Source: an uncultured Mucispirillum sp. (GTDB taxonomy: Bacteria; Chrysiogenota; Deferribacteres; Deferribacterales; Mucispirillaceae). From it: a stretch of DNA of 64,000 nucleotides. The notes under the pieces were generated by a model. The model was not told the DNA's origin. It worked only from the letters and a program-made list of their open reading frames with translations, and ran no database searches. The stretch lies in assembly GCA_944325215.1 (NCBI GenBank), contig CALUZC010000004.1, positions 1 to 64,000 of the forward strand. Reading direction: 5' to 3'. Shown one piece after another: positions 1 to 7,638 of this stretch (its first letter is position 1; every line of letters starts with the position of its first letter). A program made the translations under genes and the position numbers.

Positions 1-87
1 CATTTTTTATATACCCAAAAAATGTATCTTATTCAATAACATTATCTTAACTTGTATAATTTAATCACTTAAATATGATGCTATGTT

Positions 88-276
88 TTACTCTGCAGGA
101 ATTGGGATACTAAAAGCATAGTAACTGCCATATTGTTTTTCATTATCAATATCTACTAAATCTAAAGATGATAATGGAAACAAATTTAATTGCATTGATA
201 ATAATACATCATACATATTATCATGTTTGCTTAATATATCTTTAATTGTAATCTGATTATTATTATTATGTCCCAT
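88..276 (-). CDS. Small hypothetical protein (62 aa)
   Basis: A 62-residue protein with an Asn-rich N-terminus (MGHNNNNQ) and no signal peptide, preceded by a purine-rich Shine-Dalgarno sequence (AGGAAAGGG). I do not recognise the family. It is the last gene of a minus-strand group of exported proteins, 19 bases after the 296-829 gene. Its first third and its upstream leader are copied at 1396-1485, where the reading frame stops after 21 residues. That duplication argues that it is a real gene and part of a repeated cassette. Function unknown. Confidence 0.55.
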   Translation of the reverse strand: MGHNNNNQITIKDILSKHDNMYDVLLSMQLNLFPLSSLDLVDIDNEKQYGSYYAFSIPIPAE

Positions 277-295
277 ACCCTTTCCTTGAGAGAAA

Positions 296-829
296 TTAAA
301 AGATTATTGGTAAATCCTTTATATACATTGGTATTCCTAATTCTAATGCCTTATTAAACTCAATATAGTAATCTTTATCATCAAAATCTGGACTATGTTT
401 TCGTATATATATCAAATTTGTACCACTAATTGGTTTTAAATAGTGATACTCATTGTATTCTCCGCCATTCTCAAAATCTTCAAAAGATACAGATAAAACA
501 TAAATTCCATTTTCTTTATTAACATTAAGTTTTGATTCTACAAGATAGTCTGCCCAATGATCCTGAATAATAAACTTATTACTTTCCTTTTCTAATATAA
601 AAGAATCAAAAGTTCCTACGCCAAATGGTAGAAATTCAGTTGTAAAATATGCATTTAAAACAAAACATTTTGAAGTTTTATCATTTATTTTTATATTTAC
701 ACATTTTTCATTATTTTTAGGCTCTTCCAAATGCACCCAGGTACCATATAAATTATCAGGCAGTTCTTCAGCATATAAGGTTGATGACATAATAAATGCA
801 ATTAATATAAATAAAATTATCTTTTTCAT
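296..829 (-). CDS. Exported hypothetical protein, paralog of 848-1363
   Basis: This 177-residue protein has a classical signal peptide (residues 1-20, ending in LYAEE). The mature part carries a motif with two cysteines, roughly NNEKCVNIKINDKTSKCF, near residues 39-56. The adjacent upstream gene (848-1363) carries nearly the same motif and the same overall plan, so the two are tandem paralogs. No enzyme motif is visible. A periplasmic or secreted location is likely. Because the group lies beside a T6SS locus, a role as periplasmic immunity protein is possible, but this is inference from context only. Confidence 0.7.
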   Translation of the reverse strand: MKKIILFILIAFIMSSTLYAEELPDNLYGTWVHLEEPKNNEKCVNIKINDKTSKCFVLNAYFTTEFLPFGVGTFDSFILEKESNKFIIQDHWADYLVESKLNVNKENGIYVLSVSFEDFENGGEYNEYHYLKPISGTNLIYIRKHSPDFDDKDYYIEFNKALELGIPMYIKDLPIIF

Positions 830-847
830 AAATACACTCCTAAGAAA

Positions 848-1363
848 CTATTTGCTAGAATGAATAAAATATACAGGAATACCAAGTTCTTCTATCTTAT
901 TAGGATGAATATAATAATCTTCATGAGAAAAATTAGGACTATACAAGTTAAATTGTACAACACCAAATTTATTTTCAGGTGTTACATAAACCTTTTTCTT
1001 ATCCTCATATTCTGTATCTAATTCAAATACATAATATTTACCTGATGATGTTACTTTCGTATAATATCTGCGATATTCTTCATTTCTATTATTATAATCA
1101 AGATGCTTAGAAACGAAAGCAAATGAATCTACTGCCACATTTGCCTTGTTAAGCCATTTAGCATCGTAATAAGCATATATAACAAAACATTTTGAAGTTT
1201 TATCATCTACTTTTACATTTATACATTTTTCATTATTTTTAGGCTCTTTTAAATTAATCCAAGGATGTCCAAGTAGACCTGTATCATCTGGGTATACCTC
1301 TTTTGCATAAAGATTTGTTGATAAAAATACCAACATAATTAAAAACAAAATAGATTTTTTCAT
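848..1363 (-). CDS. Exported hypothetical protein, paralog of 296-829
   Basis: A 171-residue protein with a signal peptide (residues 1-20, ending in LYAKE). It shares the two-cysteine motif (NNEKCINVKVDDKTSKCF) with the 177-residue neighbour 18 bases downstream, while the C-terminal halves have diverged. A tandem duplication is the simplest explanation. The copied fragment of the 62-residue gene lies just upstream, at 1396-1461. Function unknown; exported, and possibly a T6SS immunity-type protein judging only by position. Confidence 0.7.
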   Translation of the reverse strand: MKKSILFLIMLVFLSTNLYAKEVYPDDTGLLGHPWINLKEPKNNEKCINVKVDDKTSKCFVIYAYYDAKWLNKANVAVDSFAFVSKHLDYNNRNEEYRRYYTKVTSSGKYYVFELDTEYEDKKKVYVTPENKFGVVQFNLYSPNFSHEDYYIHPNKIEELGIPVYFIHSSK

Positions 1364-1395
1364 AAAATATCTCCTTTATATTATATTAGGCTTAC

Positions 1396-1461
1396 TTAAT
1401 ACATATTATCATATTTGCTTAATATATCTTTAATTGTAATCTGATTATTATTATGTCCCAT
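1396..1461 (-). pseudogene. Truncated copy of the 88-276 gene
   Basis: Reading 1461 to 1396 gives MGHNNNQITIKDILSKYDNM plus Y and then a stop. It matches the first 21 residues of the 62-residue gene at 88-276 with one Asn fewer and one substitution. The upstream leader (CAAGGAAAGGG) is also copied, up to about position 1485. The rest of the gene is missing. This is direct evidence of a local duplication followed by truncation. Confidence 0.6.
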
Positions 1462-1500
1462 ACCCTTTCCTTGAGAAAAGTTAATAAAGTTTATTTATTT

Positions 1501-1528
1501 CCAAGCCTGCTTGATTTTACAGGCTTGG
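1501..1528. terminator. Hairpin, possible terminator
   Basis: A perfect 9-bp stem (CCAAGCCTG at 1501-1509 with CAGGCTTGG at 1520-1528) and a 10-base loop lie between the 1571-2050 gene and the truncated copy downstream. It lacks a clean U-tract on the minus strand, so termination is only possible. Confidence 0.4.
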
Positions 1529-1570
1529 AAAGGAAATATTACCATACATACTTAAATACAATATCAGTAA

Positions 1571-2050
1571 TTAACATTGAAAATACCATTTTGTAACTTT
1601 AATTTTATTGTTTATTTTTTCAAATCTATATTCACCTTGAGTTCCTTCAAAGCATGCTGAAGTATAACTATAGTCAAAACTATCTTTGCTACTATATTTA
1701 AAAGTAACATAACATATACCACCTTCGTTATCAGTGCAGTAATCAGCATATTTTATTCTTTTATCACTTTTTGGCAGAACTTTTGGGGTAACTTTACAAG
1801 AATCATAGTTAGTAGTTTCCTCAGGGCATATTTCTTCATTTAAAATTATACTGTATGCTTTATTCATATCAGTTGTATCAATAATAGTATACTTGGGAGA
1901 ACCACATATTTCATTATCTTGTGGATAATTTTCTGCTGGAATAAGCCCCTTCTTAAACTCTTCTTCACATGGAATATTTGTCCACGATAATTCTGCATAA
2001 CAAATATTGTAAAAAGAAAATAATAAGATAATAATTAAAAACTTCTTCAT
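1571..2050 (-). CDS. Exported cysteine-containing hypothetical protein
   Basis: A 159-residue protein with a signal peptide (residues 1-19, ending in CYAEL). The mature region holds eight or more cysteines, suggesting disulfide bonds in the periplasm or outside the cell. No family is recognised. It has a Shine-Dalgarno sequence (AGGTG) close to the ATG and stands alone, with a hairpin downstream at 1501-1528. It lies in the same block of exported proteins flanking the T6SS cluster. Confidence 0.65.
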   Translation of the reverse strand: MKKFLIIILLFSFYNICYAELSWTNIPCEEEFKKGLIPAENYPQDNEICGSPKYTIIDTTDMNKAYSIILNEEICPEETTNYDSCKVTPKVLPKSDKRIKYADYCTDNEGGICYVTFKYSSKDSFDYSYTSACFEGTQGEYRFEKINNKIKVTKWYFQC

Positions 2051-2312
2051 TTTTCACCTCTTAGCTTTATATCTTGTTTTTGAAGTTGTCTTCTGTATTT
2101 CATATTCTTCATCCGATAAAAGAATATATATGCTATATATTCGTTTTATAATAATATAGAATATAATAAATTCATATACAAATACAGTAGTTTATAAGTC
2201 TAAGTAATATAATCAAATTATGCTATTTATATAAAAGTAGATAAAATTTATTGCTTAATTAAACATAACTTTTTTTATAAACAAAAAATATTATCAATAT
2301 TTATATAAGTGG

Positions 2313-3353
2313 TTAGTAAATAATCTCTTTTTCTTGTGATAATAAATAATCATAGATATCTTTATAACCTAACCGCCATGCATAGTCTTTAGGAAGTTCA
2401 TTTAAGTTAGCTTTATGATCAGGATAAATAATAGAATAATTTATATTTATACCAGCCTCTACTAATAATTGGACTATATCAAGCCTGTTCATTTCAATAG
2501 CAATTTGAAGTGGAGAAGGATTATATATAGATTTCTTTTTTTCAATAATATTAACATCTGCACCGTTTTTTATTAGTAAATTTATTACATTAATATTACC
2601 TTTTTTACATGCATGAGTTAATACATACTCAGGTCGCACAATATCAATATATTGATTATTTAATGCAGCCCCATGTGTTATAAGAAGTTCAACTATATCT
2701 TCATTATTAGCACCAATAACTGCATAATACAATGCATCTCTAACAGCAATAAAATATGCATTATTGATATTTTCACCTATAACCTGCCTGTATCGCGGTG
2801 TGCAGCTTGCCCCATTTTTTAAGAGCCATTTTACTGTATCAGTATATCCAAATAATGATGCATTATTTAGTGCATATGTATAATCACCTCTATTAATTAA
2901 ATTAATAAGCCACATAACACCTTCAACTTTATCATTATATGAAAGAATATTGTATTGTGAACGAGTATCCAGGTTCTTAAATTGTTGTTCAGTAAAATTA
3001 TTAATCCATGGATTATCATCTAATATTTCTTTTTTTACTTCATTACTAGGAATCTTTTGAAATTCCTGCGGTAAAACTTGTTGTATATATTCTAAAAGTG
3101 CTTTTTTATCTACTACTTTGACTTGACCAGAATGAATAACACCTTCAAATGCATTATACCATTTGGCGTTAGTGTCGTTTATAGAGTAGGTAATCCCAAA
3201 TAAGAAATCACCTTTATGAACAGTTTTAATAATTTTTCCTATTGGAGCAACACGAATATTGATGTAATCATCAGTAGAATTAAAAATAATATATTTAGAT
3301 TCAGCTAATGTAATTAAAGGCAAAAACAAAAAAAATGTCAAAAAATATTTCAT
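2313..3353 (-). CDS. Exported SH3b and ankyrin-repeat protein
   Basis: A 346-residue protein with a signal peptide (residues 1-17). Residues about 20-85 look like a bacterial SH3 domain (INIRVAPIGK..., ending in a GQVKV strand). Residues about 145-340 hold four to five ankyrin repeats, for example TDTVKWLLKNGA, EDIVELLITHGAAL, INVINLLIKNGADV and LDIVQLLVEAGI. Ankyrin proteins of this size with export signals often act as periplasmic binding partners, and several T6SS immunity proteins are of this kind. The gene diverges from tssA with only about 100 bases between them, so a shared promoter region is likely. The specific partner is unknown. Confidence 0.8.
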   Translation of the reverse strand: MKYFLTFFLFLPLITLAESKYIIFNSTDDYINIRVAPIGKIIKTVHKGDFLFGITYSINDTNAKWYNAFEGVIHSGQVKVVDKKALLEYIQQVLPQEFQKIPSNEVKKEILDDNPWINNFTEQQFKNLDTRSQYNILSYNDKVEGVMWLINLINRGDYTYALNNASLFGYTDTVKWLLKNGASCTPRYRQVIGENINNAYFIAVRDALYYAVIGANNEDIVELLITHGAALNNQYIDIVRPEYVLTHACKKGNINVINLLIKNGADVNIIEKKKSIYNPSPLQIAIEMNRLDIVQLLVEAGININYSIIYPDHKANLNELPKDYAWRLGYKDIYDYLLSQEKEIIY

Positions 3354-3450
3354 AACTTAAGTACCCAAATAATTTATATAAAAAATTATAATTGAAATAC
3401 AATAAATTATCAAGTAGTATAATAAATTGATAATTCTATTGACAAACAAA

Positions 3451-4530
3451 ATGTATAGTGATAGCGTATATCGAGATAAATATATATTAGAGTTGATAAA
3501 TATGTTAAACTATGTTCAAGAAGATAAAATAGAAGGTGAAAACCTTGAATATGATGCACTTTATACAGAGCTAGAATCACTTGCATCTGCTGTTCCAGAT
3601 TCTGTTATGGGCGATGAAGTTATTGCCGGCAGAGAACCAGACTGGCGAGCAGTTAATAATAACTGTTTAGAACTTTGGAAACGAACACGTGATTTAAGGG
3701 TTGCTGCATATTATACATTATCAATGTCGCAATTAGAAGGACTTAGTGGGTATTACAAAGGAATCCAGCTAATTGATTATTTAGTATCAAATATGTGGGA
3801 TAATTTTTATCCTCATCTTGACCCTGATGATGATAATGACCCTACAGAACGATTAAATATATTACAAATAATATCTCCATCAATTTCAGATAGTAATCAA
3901 TCATTTACATTTTTACGTGTATTTAGAAAAATCAAGCTTTTTAATAATAAAAACTATACATTAAGAGATTTATTAATTTACCAAGGGGATATTACTACAG
4001 AAGATGTTTTTGACAGTGCAGTATTCAAAGCAGAAGCATTGTCTGTACCAAAGGAAGAAATAGAAGAAAAAATTGATATCATAAATAAGATACTTCAATT
4101 ATTAGATGATATAGATAGTTCAATAGCATCAAAAATAGAATCTGGTTATTCTAATTGTTTTGAATGTGTTAAAAAAGAATTGTCAACCTTATTAAAATTT
4201 TATTCTAAACATGTTTTATCTGAAGAAGGTGCAGTTGGTGATGACAGTCAGTCAGAAGAAATGCATGATCCTTCTAGTGAAGAAGTGGCAGCAAAAATAT
4301 CTTCATCATTTAATTTAGAAAGTTATAAACCAAAAAATAGAAGTGAAGCTTTATTGCTGGTGAAAAAGAGTGCAGACTATTTTAGGGAAGTGGAACCAAC
4401 AAATCCTGTTCCATATTTGCTGGAGAGAGTTTTGAGAATTGCTGAAATGAATTTTGTTGATATATTAAGAGATATAGATCCAGGCGCAGTAGATAGAATA
4501 AAAGAGCAGTTAGGGATACCAAGAGATTAA
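3451..4530 (+). CDS. tssA: T6SS protein TssA (ImpA_N family)
   Basis: First gene of the T6SS cluster. TssA proteins cap or prime the baseplate and coordinate tail-tube and sheath growth. The N-terminal region has the ImpA_N signature: a GREPDWRAV stretch, then LRVAAYYTLS and WDNFYPHLDPDDDNDPTER. The C-terminal half is helical and acidic, as in short-type TssA. I chose the ATG at 3451 (359 aa). The frame can be extended to a TTG at 3427, but a TATAAT at 3418-3423 sits too close to that codon. Neither start has a good Shine-Dalgarno sequence. tssB follows after 25 bases. Confidence 0.88.
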   Translation: MYSDSVYRDKYILELINMLNYVQEDKIEGENLEYDALYTELESLASAVPDSVMGDEVIAGREPDWRAVNNNCLELWKRTRDLRVAAYYTLSMSQLEGLSGYYKGIQLIDYLVSNMWDNFYPHLDPDDDNDPTERLNILQIISPSISDSNQSFTFLRVFRKIKLFNNKNYTLRDLLIYQGDITTEDVFDSAVFKAEALSVPKEEIEEKIDIINKILQLLDDIDSSIASKIESGYSNCFECVKKELSTLLKFYSKHVLSEEGAVGDDSQSEEMHDPSSEEVAAKISSSFNLESYKPKNRSEALLLVKKSADYFREVEPTNPVPYLLERVLRIAEMNFVDILRDIDPGAVDRIKEQLGIPRD

Positions 4531-4555
4531 TAATAGGACATATAAGGAGGACTAA

Positions 4556-5077
4556 ATGTCAAACAGCGGACAAAAGTTTGTAGGGAAAAACAGGGCACCA
4601 CGTGTTCAGGTAGAGTATGATGTGGAACTTTATGGTGCAGAAAAAAAAGTAAACCTGCCATTTATAATGGGTGTAATGTCAGATTTATCAGGTAAACCAG
4701 CAGAAGCACTTGAAAAAGTGGAAGATAGAAATTTTTTAGAAATTGATACAGATAATTTTAATGATAGATTAAAAAGCATGAAGCCAAGAGTTGCGTTTAT
4801 GGTTCCTAATGTGATTACTGGTGATGGACAGATTGCTGTTGATATGACTTTTGAAAGTATGGACGATTTTTCTCCAGCTAAAGTGGCAGAGAAAGTTAGC
4901 GGTTTAAAAGAGCTGCTTGAAGCACGCCAGCAGCTTGCAAATTTATTAAGCTATATGGACGGTAAAGCAGGAGCAGAAGAATTGTTAACTAAAGTTTTAG
5001 AAGACCCAGCACTTTTGAAAGCACTAGCGTCACAGGCAAAAACAACTAATGAAGATAGTAAAGGACAAGGAGAGTAA
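4556..5077 (+). CDS. tssB: T6SS contractile sheath small subunit TssB
   Basis: A 173-residue protein of the TssB/VipA/ImpB family. With TssC it forms the contractile sheath that drives the Hcp tube outward. Family features seen are the N-terminal FVGKNRAPRVQVEYDVE strand, the ELPF-type stretch (VNLPFIMGVMSDLSGKP) and the FNDRLKSMKPRVAF segment. It starts at ATG 4556 behind a clear AAGGAGG Shine-Dalgarno sequence, and tssC begins two bases after its stop. Length is normal for the family. Confidence 0.96.
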   Translation: MSNSGQKFVGKNRAPRVQVEYDVELYGAEKKVNLPFIMGVMSDLSGKPAEALEKVEDRNFLEIDTDNFNDRLKSMKPRVAFMVPNVITGDGQIAVDMTFESMDDFSPAKVAEKVSGLKELLEARQQLANLLSYMDGKAGAEELLTKVLEDPALLKALASQAKTTNEDSKGQGE

Positions 5078-5079
5078 TC

Positions 5080-6573
5080 ATGGCAGAAGAGAAAAAAGAA
5101 TTATCAACAGCTGGAAGTTTAGATGCGTCAATGGAATTTTCTGATTTTGAAAAATTATTAAATGAAGAATTTAAACCAAAATCAGAAGAAGCTAACCAAG
5201 CTGTTCAAGGTGCTGTTAAAACTCTGCTTAGCCAGGCTATGGAAAATGCTAATCTTATTAAAGGTGATGTGCTAAATACTGTTGAAGGAATAATTGCAGA
5301 GCTTGATAAAAAATTAAGTGAGCAGGTAAACCTTATAATACACCATGAAGATTTTCAAAATCTTGAAAGTGCTTGGCGTGGACTTTCTTATCTTGTTAAT
5401 AATACAGCAAGTAGTGAGAGTTTAAAAATAAAAGTTTTAAATATAAGTAAAAAAGATTTAGCAAAAACATTAAAAAAATATAAAGGCACAGCATGGGACC
5501 AAAGCCCAATATTTAAAAAAATATATGAAGATGAATATGGAACAGCAGGTGGTGAGCCTTTTGGTGCATTAATAGGGGATTATTATTTTAATCAAACAGC
5601 ACCAGATATAGAGCTTATGAAAGGAATAGGGCAGATTGCTTCAGCATCACATGCACCATTTATTGCATCAGCTGATCCATCAATGCTTAACCTTGATTCA
5701 TGGCAGGACCTTGCTAATCCTAGAGATTTAACAAAAATATTTTCAACTCCAGAGTATGCAGCATGGAGAAGTTTTAGAGAATCAGATGACAGTAGATATG
5801 TTGCACTAACTTTACCTAGGGTTTTAAGCCGTGCACCATATGATATAACAAACAACCCAATAGAAGAATTTGCATTTACAGAAGATACTGGCAGTGGCGA
5901 CAGTAATAAATATGCATGGATGAATGCAGCTTATGGAATGGGTGTAAATATTAACCGTTCATTTGCAGAATATGGCTGGTGTGCACGTATTAGGGGTGTA
6001 GAAAGTGGTGGTATTGTAGAATCACTTCCAACTCATACATTTCCATCAGATGATGGTGGTATGGCAATGAAATGCCCAACAGAAATAGCAATTACTGATA
6101 GAAGGGAAGCAGAGCTTTCTAAAAACGGATTTTTACCACTTTGTTATTGGAAAAATACTGATTATGCAGTATTTTTAGGTGGGCAGACAACAAATAAACC
6201 ACACGAATACGATAATCCTGATGCAACAGCAAATGCAAATTTATCAGCAAGGCTGCCATATATTTTTGCAGTCAGCAGATTTGCACATTATTTAAAATGT
6301 ATAGTTCGTGATAAAATTGGTTCCTTTAAAGAGAAAACAGATATGCAAAACTGGCTTAGTAACTGGATAAATAATTATGTTACAAGCGACCCTAATGCAT
6401 CAGAAGAAGTAAAAGCAAAATATCCACTTGCAGAAGCAAAAGTAGAAGTGGAAGATATAGAAGGACAACCAGGTTATTATAATGCGAGGTTTTATATGAG
6501 ACCGCATTATCAACTTGAAGGTTTGACAACATCATTAAGGCTTGTTTCAAAACTACCTTCTGGACAAAAATAA
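5080..6573 (+). CDS. tssC: T6SS contractile sheath large subunit TssC
   Basis: A 497-residue protein of the TssC/VipB/ImpC family and partner of TssB in the cytoplasmic contractile sheath. Hallmarks are LESAWRGLSYLV, FGALIGDYYF, PFIASADPSM, the LPRVLSRAPY motif and the C-terminal ARFYMRPHYQLEGLTTSLRLVSKLP. The N-terminal 60 residues form the extension that is typically exposed in contracted sheath and recognised by ClpV. It has a good Shine-Dalgarno sequence (AAGGAGAG), and hcp follows after 18 bases. Confidence 0.97.
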   Translation: MAEEKKELSTAGSLDASMEFSDFEKLLNEEFKPKSEEANQAVQGAVKTLLSQAMENANLIKGDVLNTVEGIIAELDKKLSEQVNLIIHHEDFQNLESAWRGLSYLVNNTASSESLKIKVLNISKKDLAKTLKKYKGTAWDQSPIFKKIYEDEYGTAGGEPFGALIGDYYFNQTAPDIELMKGIGQIASASHAPFIASADPSMLNLDSWQDLANPRDLTKIFSTPEYAAWRSFRESDDSRYVALTLPRVLSRAPYDITNNPIEEFAFTEDTGSGDSNKYAWMNAAYGMGVNINRSFAEYGWCARIRGVESGGIVESLPTHTFPSDDGGMAMKCPTEIAITDRREAELSKNGFLPLCYWKNTDYAVFLGGQTTNKPHEYDNPDATANANLSARLPYIFAVSRFAHYLKCIVRDKIGSFKEKTDMQNWLSNWINNYVTSDPNASEEVKAKYPLAEAKVEVEDIEGQPGYYNARFYMRPHYQLEGLTTSLRLVSKLPSGQK

Positions 6574-6591
6574 TAAAGGAGAAATTAAGTT

Positions 6592-7086
6592 ATGGTTACA
6601 GATTTTTTCATTAAAATTGAAGGTGTTGATGGTGAATCAAATGAACAAAACCATTCAAAATGGATTGAAGTAGTAGACTTTAAACATGGTTCTGTTCAAA
6701 ATATTGCTTTAGGAAAAGCACATGAAGTATCAGGCAGGGGACAGTTTACTCCATTTACTTTTACTCATGTAGTAGATAAAGCAACACCAAAATTACAAAA
6801 CTATTGTATGACTGGTCAAAAAATAAACAAGGTAGAATTTCAAGTATGCCGTTCAATAGGTGGCAGCCAAGTGCCAGTATATGAAATTACAATGGAAAAT
6901 GTAAAAATAGCTAAGGCAGAAGTTAATACTGTTCAACATACTATAGAATCCAGTATTGCATATCAAGCTGTTGAAACAGTAGAATTTATTGTTGGCAAAA
7001 TGACATGGAAAGTTACTCCAATTAAACCTGATAATACAAAAGATGGTGCAGTGGAAGCTTCCTTTGACCAGACAGTTAACGGTTAA
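6592..7086 (+). CDS. hcp: T6SS tube protein Hcp (TssD)
   Basis: A 164-residue Hcp-family protein that builds the inner tube and carries small effectors. Diagnostic features are the start TDFFIKIEGVDGES, the segment WIEVVDFKHGSVQN and the SGRGQFTPFTFTHVVDKATP motif. The ATG at 6592 follows a GGAG Shine-Dalgarno sequence. A strong intrinsic terminator sits directly after the stop (7095-7124), which would make Hcp the end of a shorter, more abundant transcript than the downstream genes. No extra C-terminal effector domain is fused. Confidence 0.96.
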   Translation: MVTDFFIKIEGVDGESNEQNHSKWIEVVDFKHGSVQNIALGKAHEVSGRGQFTPFTFTHVVDKATPKLQNYCMTGQKINKVEFQVCRSIGGSQVPVYEITMENVKIAKAEVNTVQHTIESSIAYQAVETVEFIVGKMTWKVTPIKPDNTKDGAVEASFDQTVNG

Positions 7087-7094
7087 TATATATT

Positions 7095-7124
7095 ATGTGC
7101 AGCTTAAAAAGCTGCACATTTTTT
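7095..7124 (+). terminator. Intrinsic terminator between hcp and tssE
   Basis: An 11-bp perfect stem (ATGTGCAGCTT at 7095-7105 with AAGCTGCACAT at 7109-7119), a 3-base loop and a run of six T bases. It lies inside the T6SS cluster, only nine bases past the hcp stop. Because tssE and later genes follow on the same strand with no other obvious long gap, partial read-through is likely. Confidence 0.8.
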
Positions 7125-7137
7125 AAGGATTTGTTTA

Positions 7138-7629
7138 ATGGCAGATAGATATCAGAATTCAGGATATAGATTTTTACCATATTCTATGCAGAAGCTTACA
7201 GATTTAGACCCAATGACAAAGGTGGAAAATTATTCTCGTGAAATGAATATGGCAAAACTGAAAGAGGATATATTAAAAAATATTGAAATGATATTTATCT
7301 CTAAATCTCACTTTTTTAGAATAAATGATGAGATACCAGAAGATATGCAAACAAGTGTAATATGTTTGGGATTAGATGATTATACTGGCAAACGCCTTAA
7401 TAATGATTTGATTATGGAACTTGAAACAAATATTATTGAGCAGTTAAAATATTTTGAGTCAAGAATAAATCCTGAAACAATAGAAGTTGATGTAAAAATT
7501 AAAAATAATGGATACAGCTGTGATATAATTGTTACAGGAAAAATAAATATGGCAGAGATAAATGAAGAAATAAAGTTTAAAACAAGCTTTAATTTTGAAA
7601 CAGGATTATCTGTCATAGAGCAATTATAA
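7138..7629 (+). CDS. tssE: T6SS baseplate protein TssE (gp25-like)
   Basis: A 163-residue protein in the position and size of TssE, a homolog of T4 gp25 that forms part of the baseplate wedge and nucleates the sheath. Visible features are the SYGL-like segment (TSVICLGLDDYTGK), the IIEQLKYFESRINPETIEVDV core and the final beta strands (YSCDIIVTGKINM). The sequence is divergent, but it lies between hcp and tssF, as is common. It begins after the hcp terminator, with AAGGA upstream of the ATG. Confidence 0.88.
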   Translation: MADRYQNSGYRFLPYSMQKLTDLDPMTKVENYSREMNMAKLKEDILKNIEMIFISKSHFFRINDEIPEDMQTSVICLGLDDYTGKRLNNDLIMELETNIIEQLKYFESRINPETIEVDVKIKNNGYSCDIIVTGKINMAEINEEIKFKTSFNFETGLSVIEQL

Positions 7630-7638
7630 TGAGATAAT

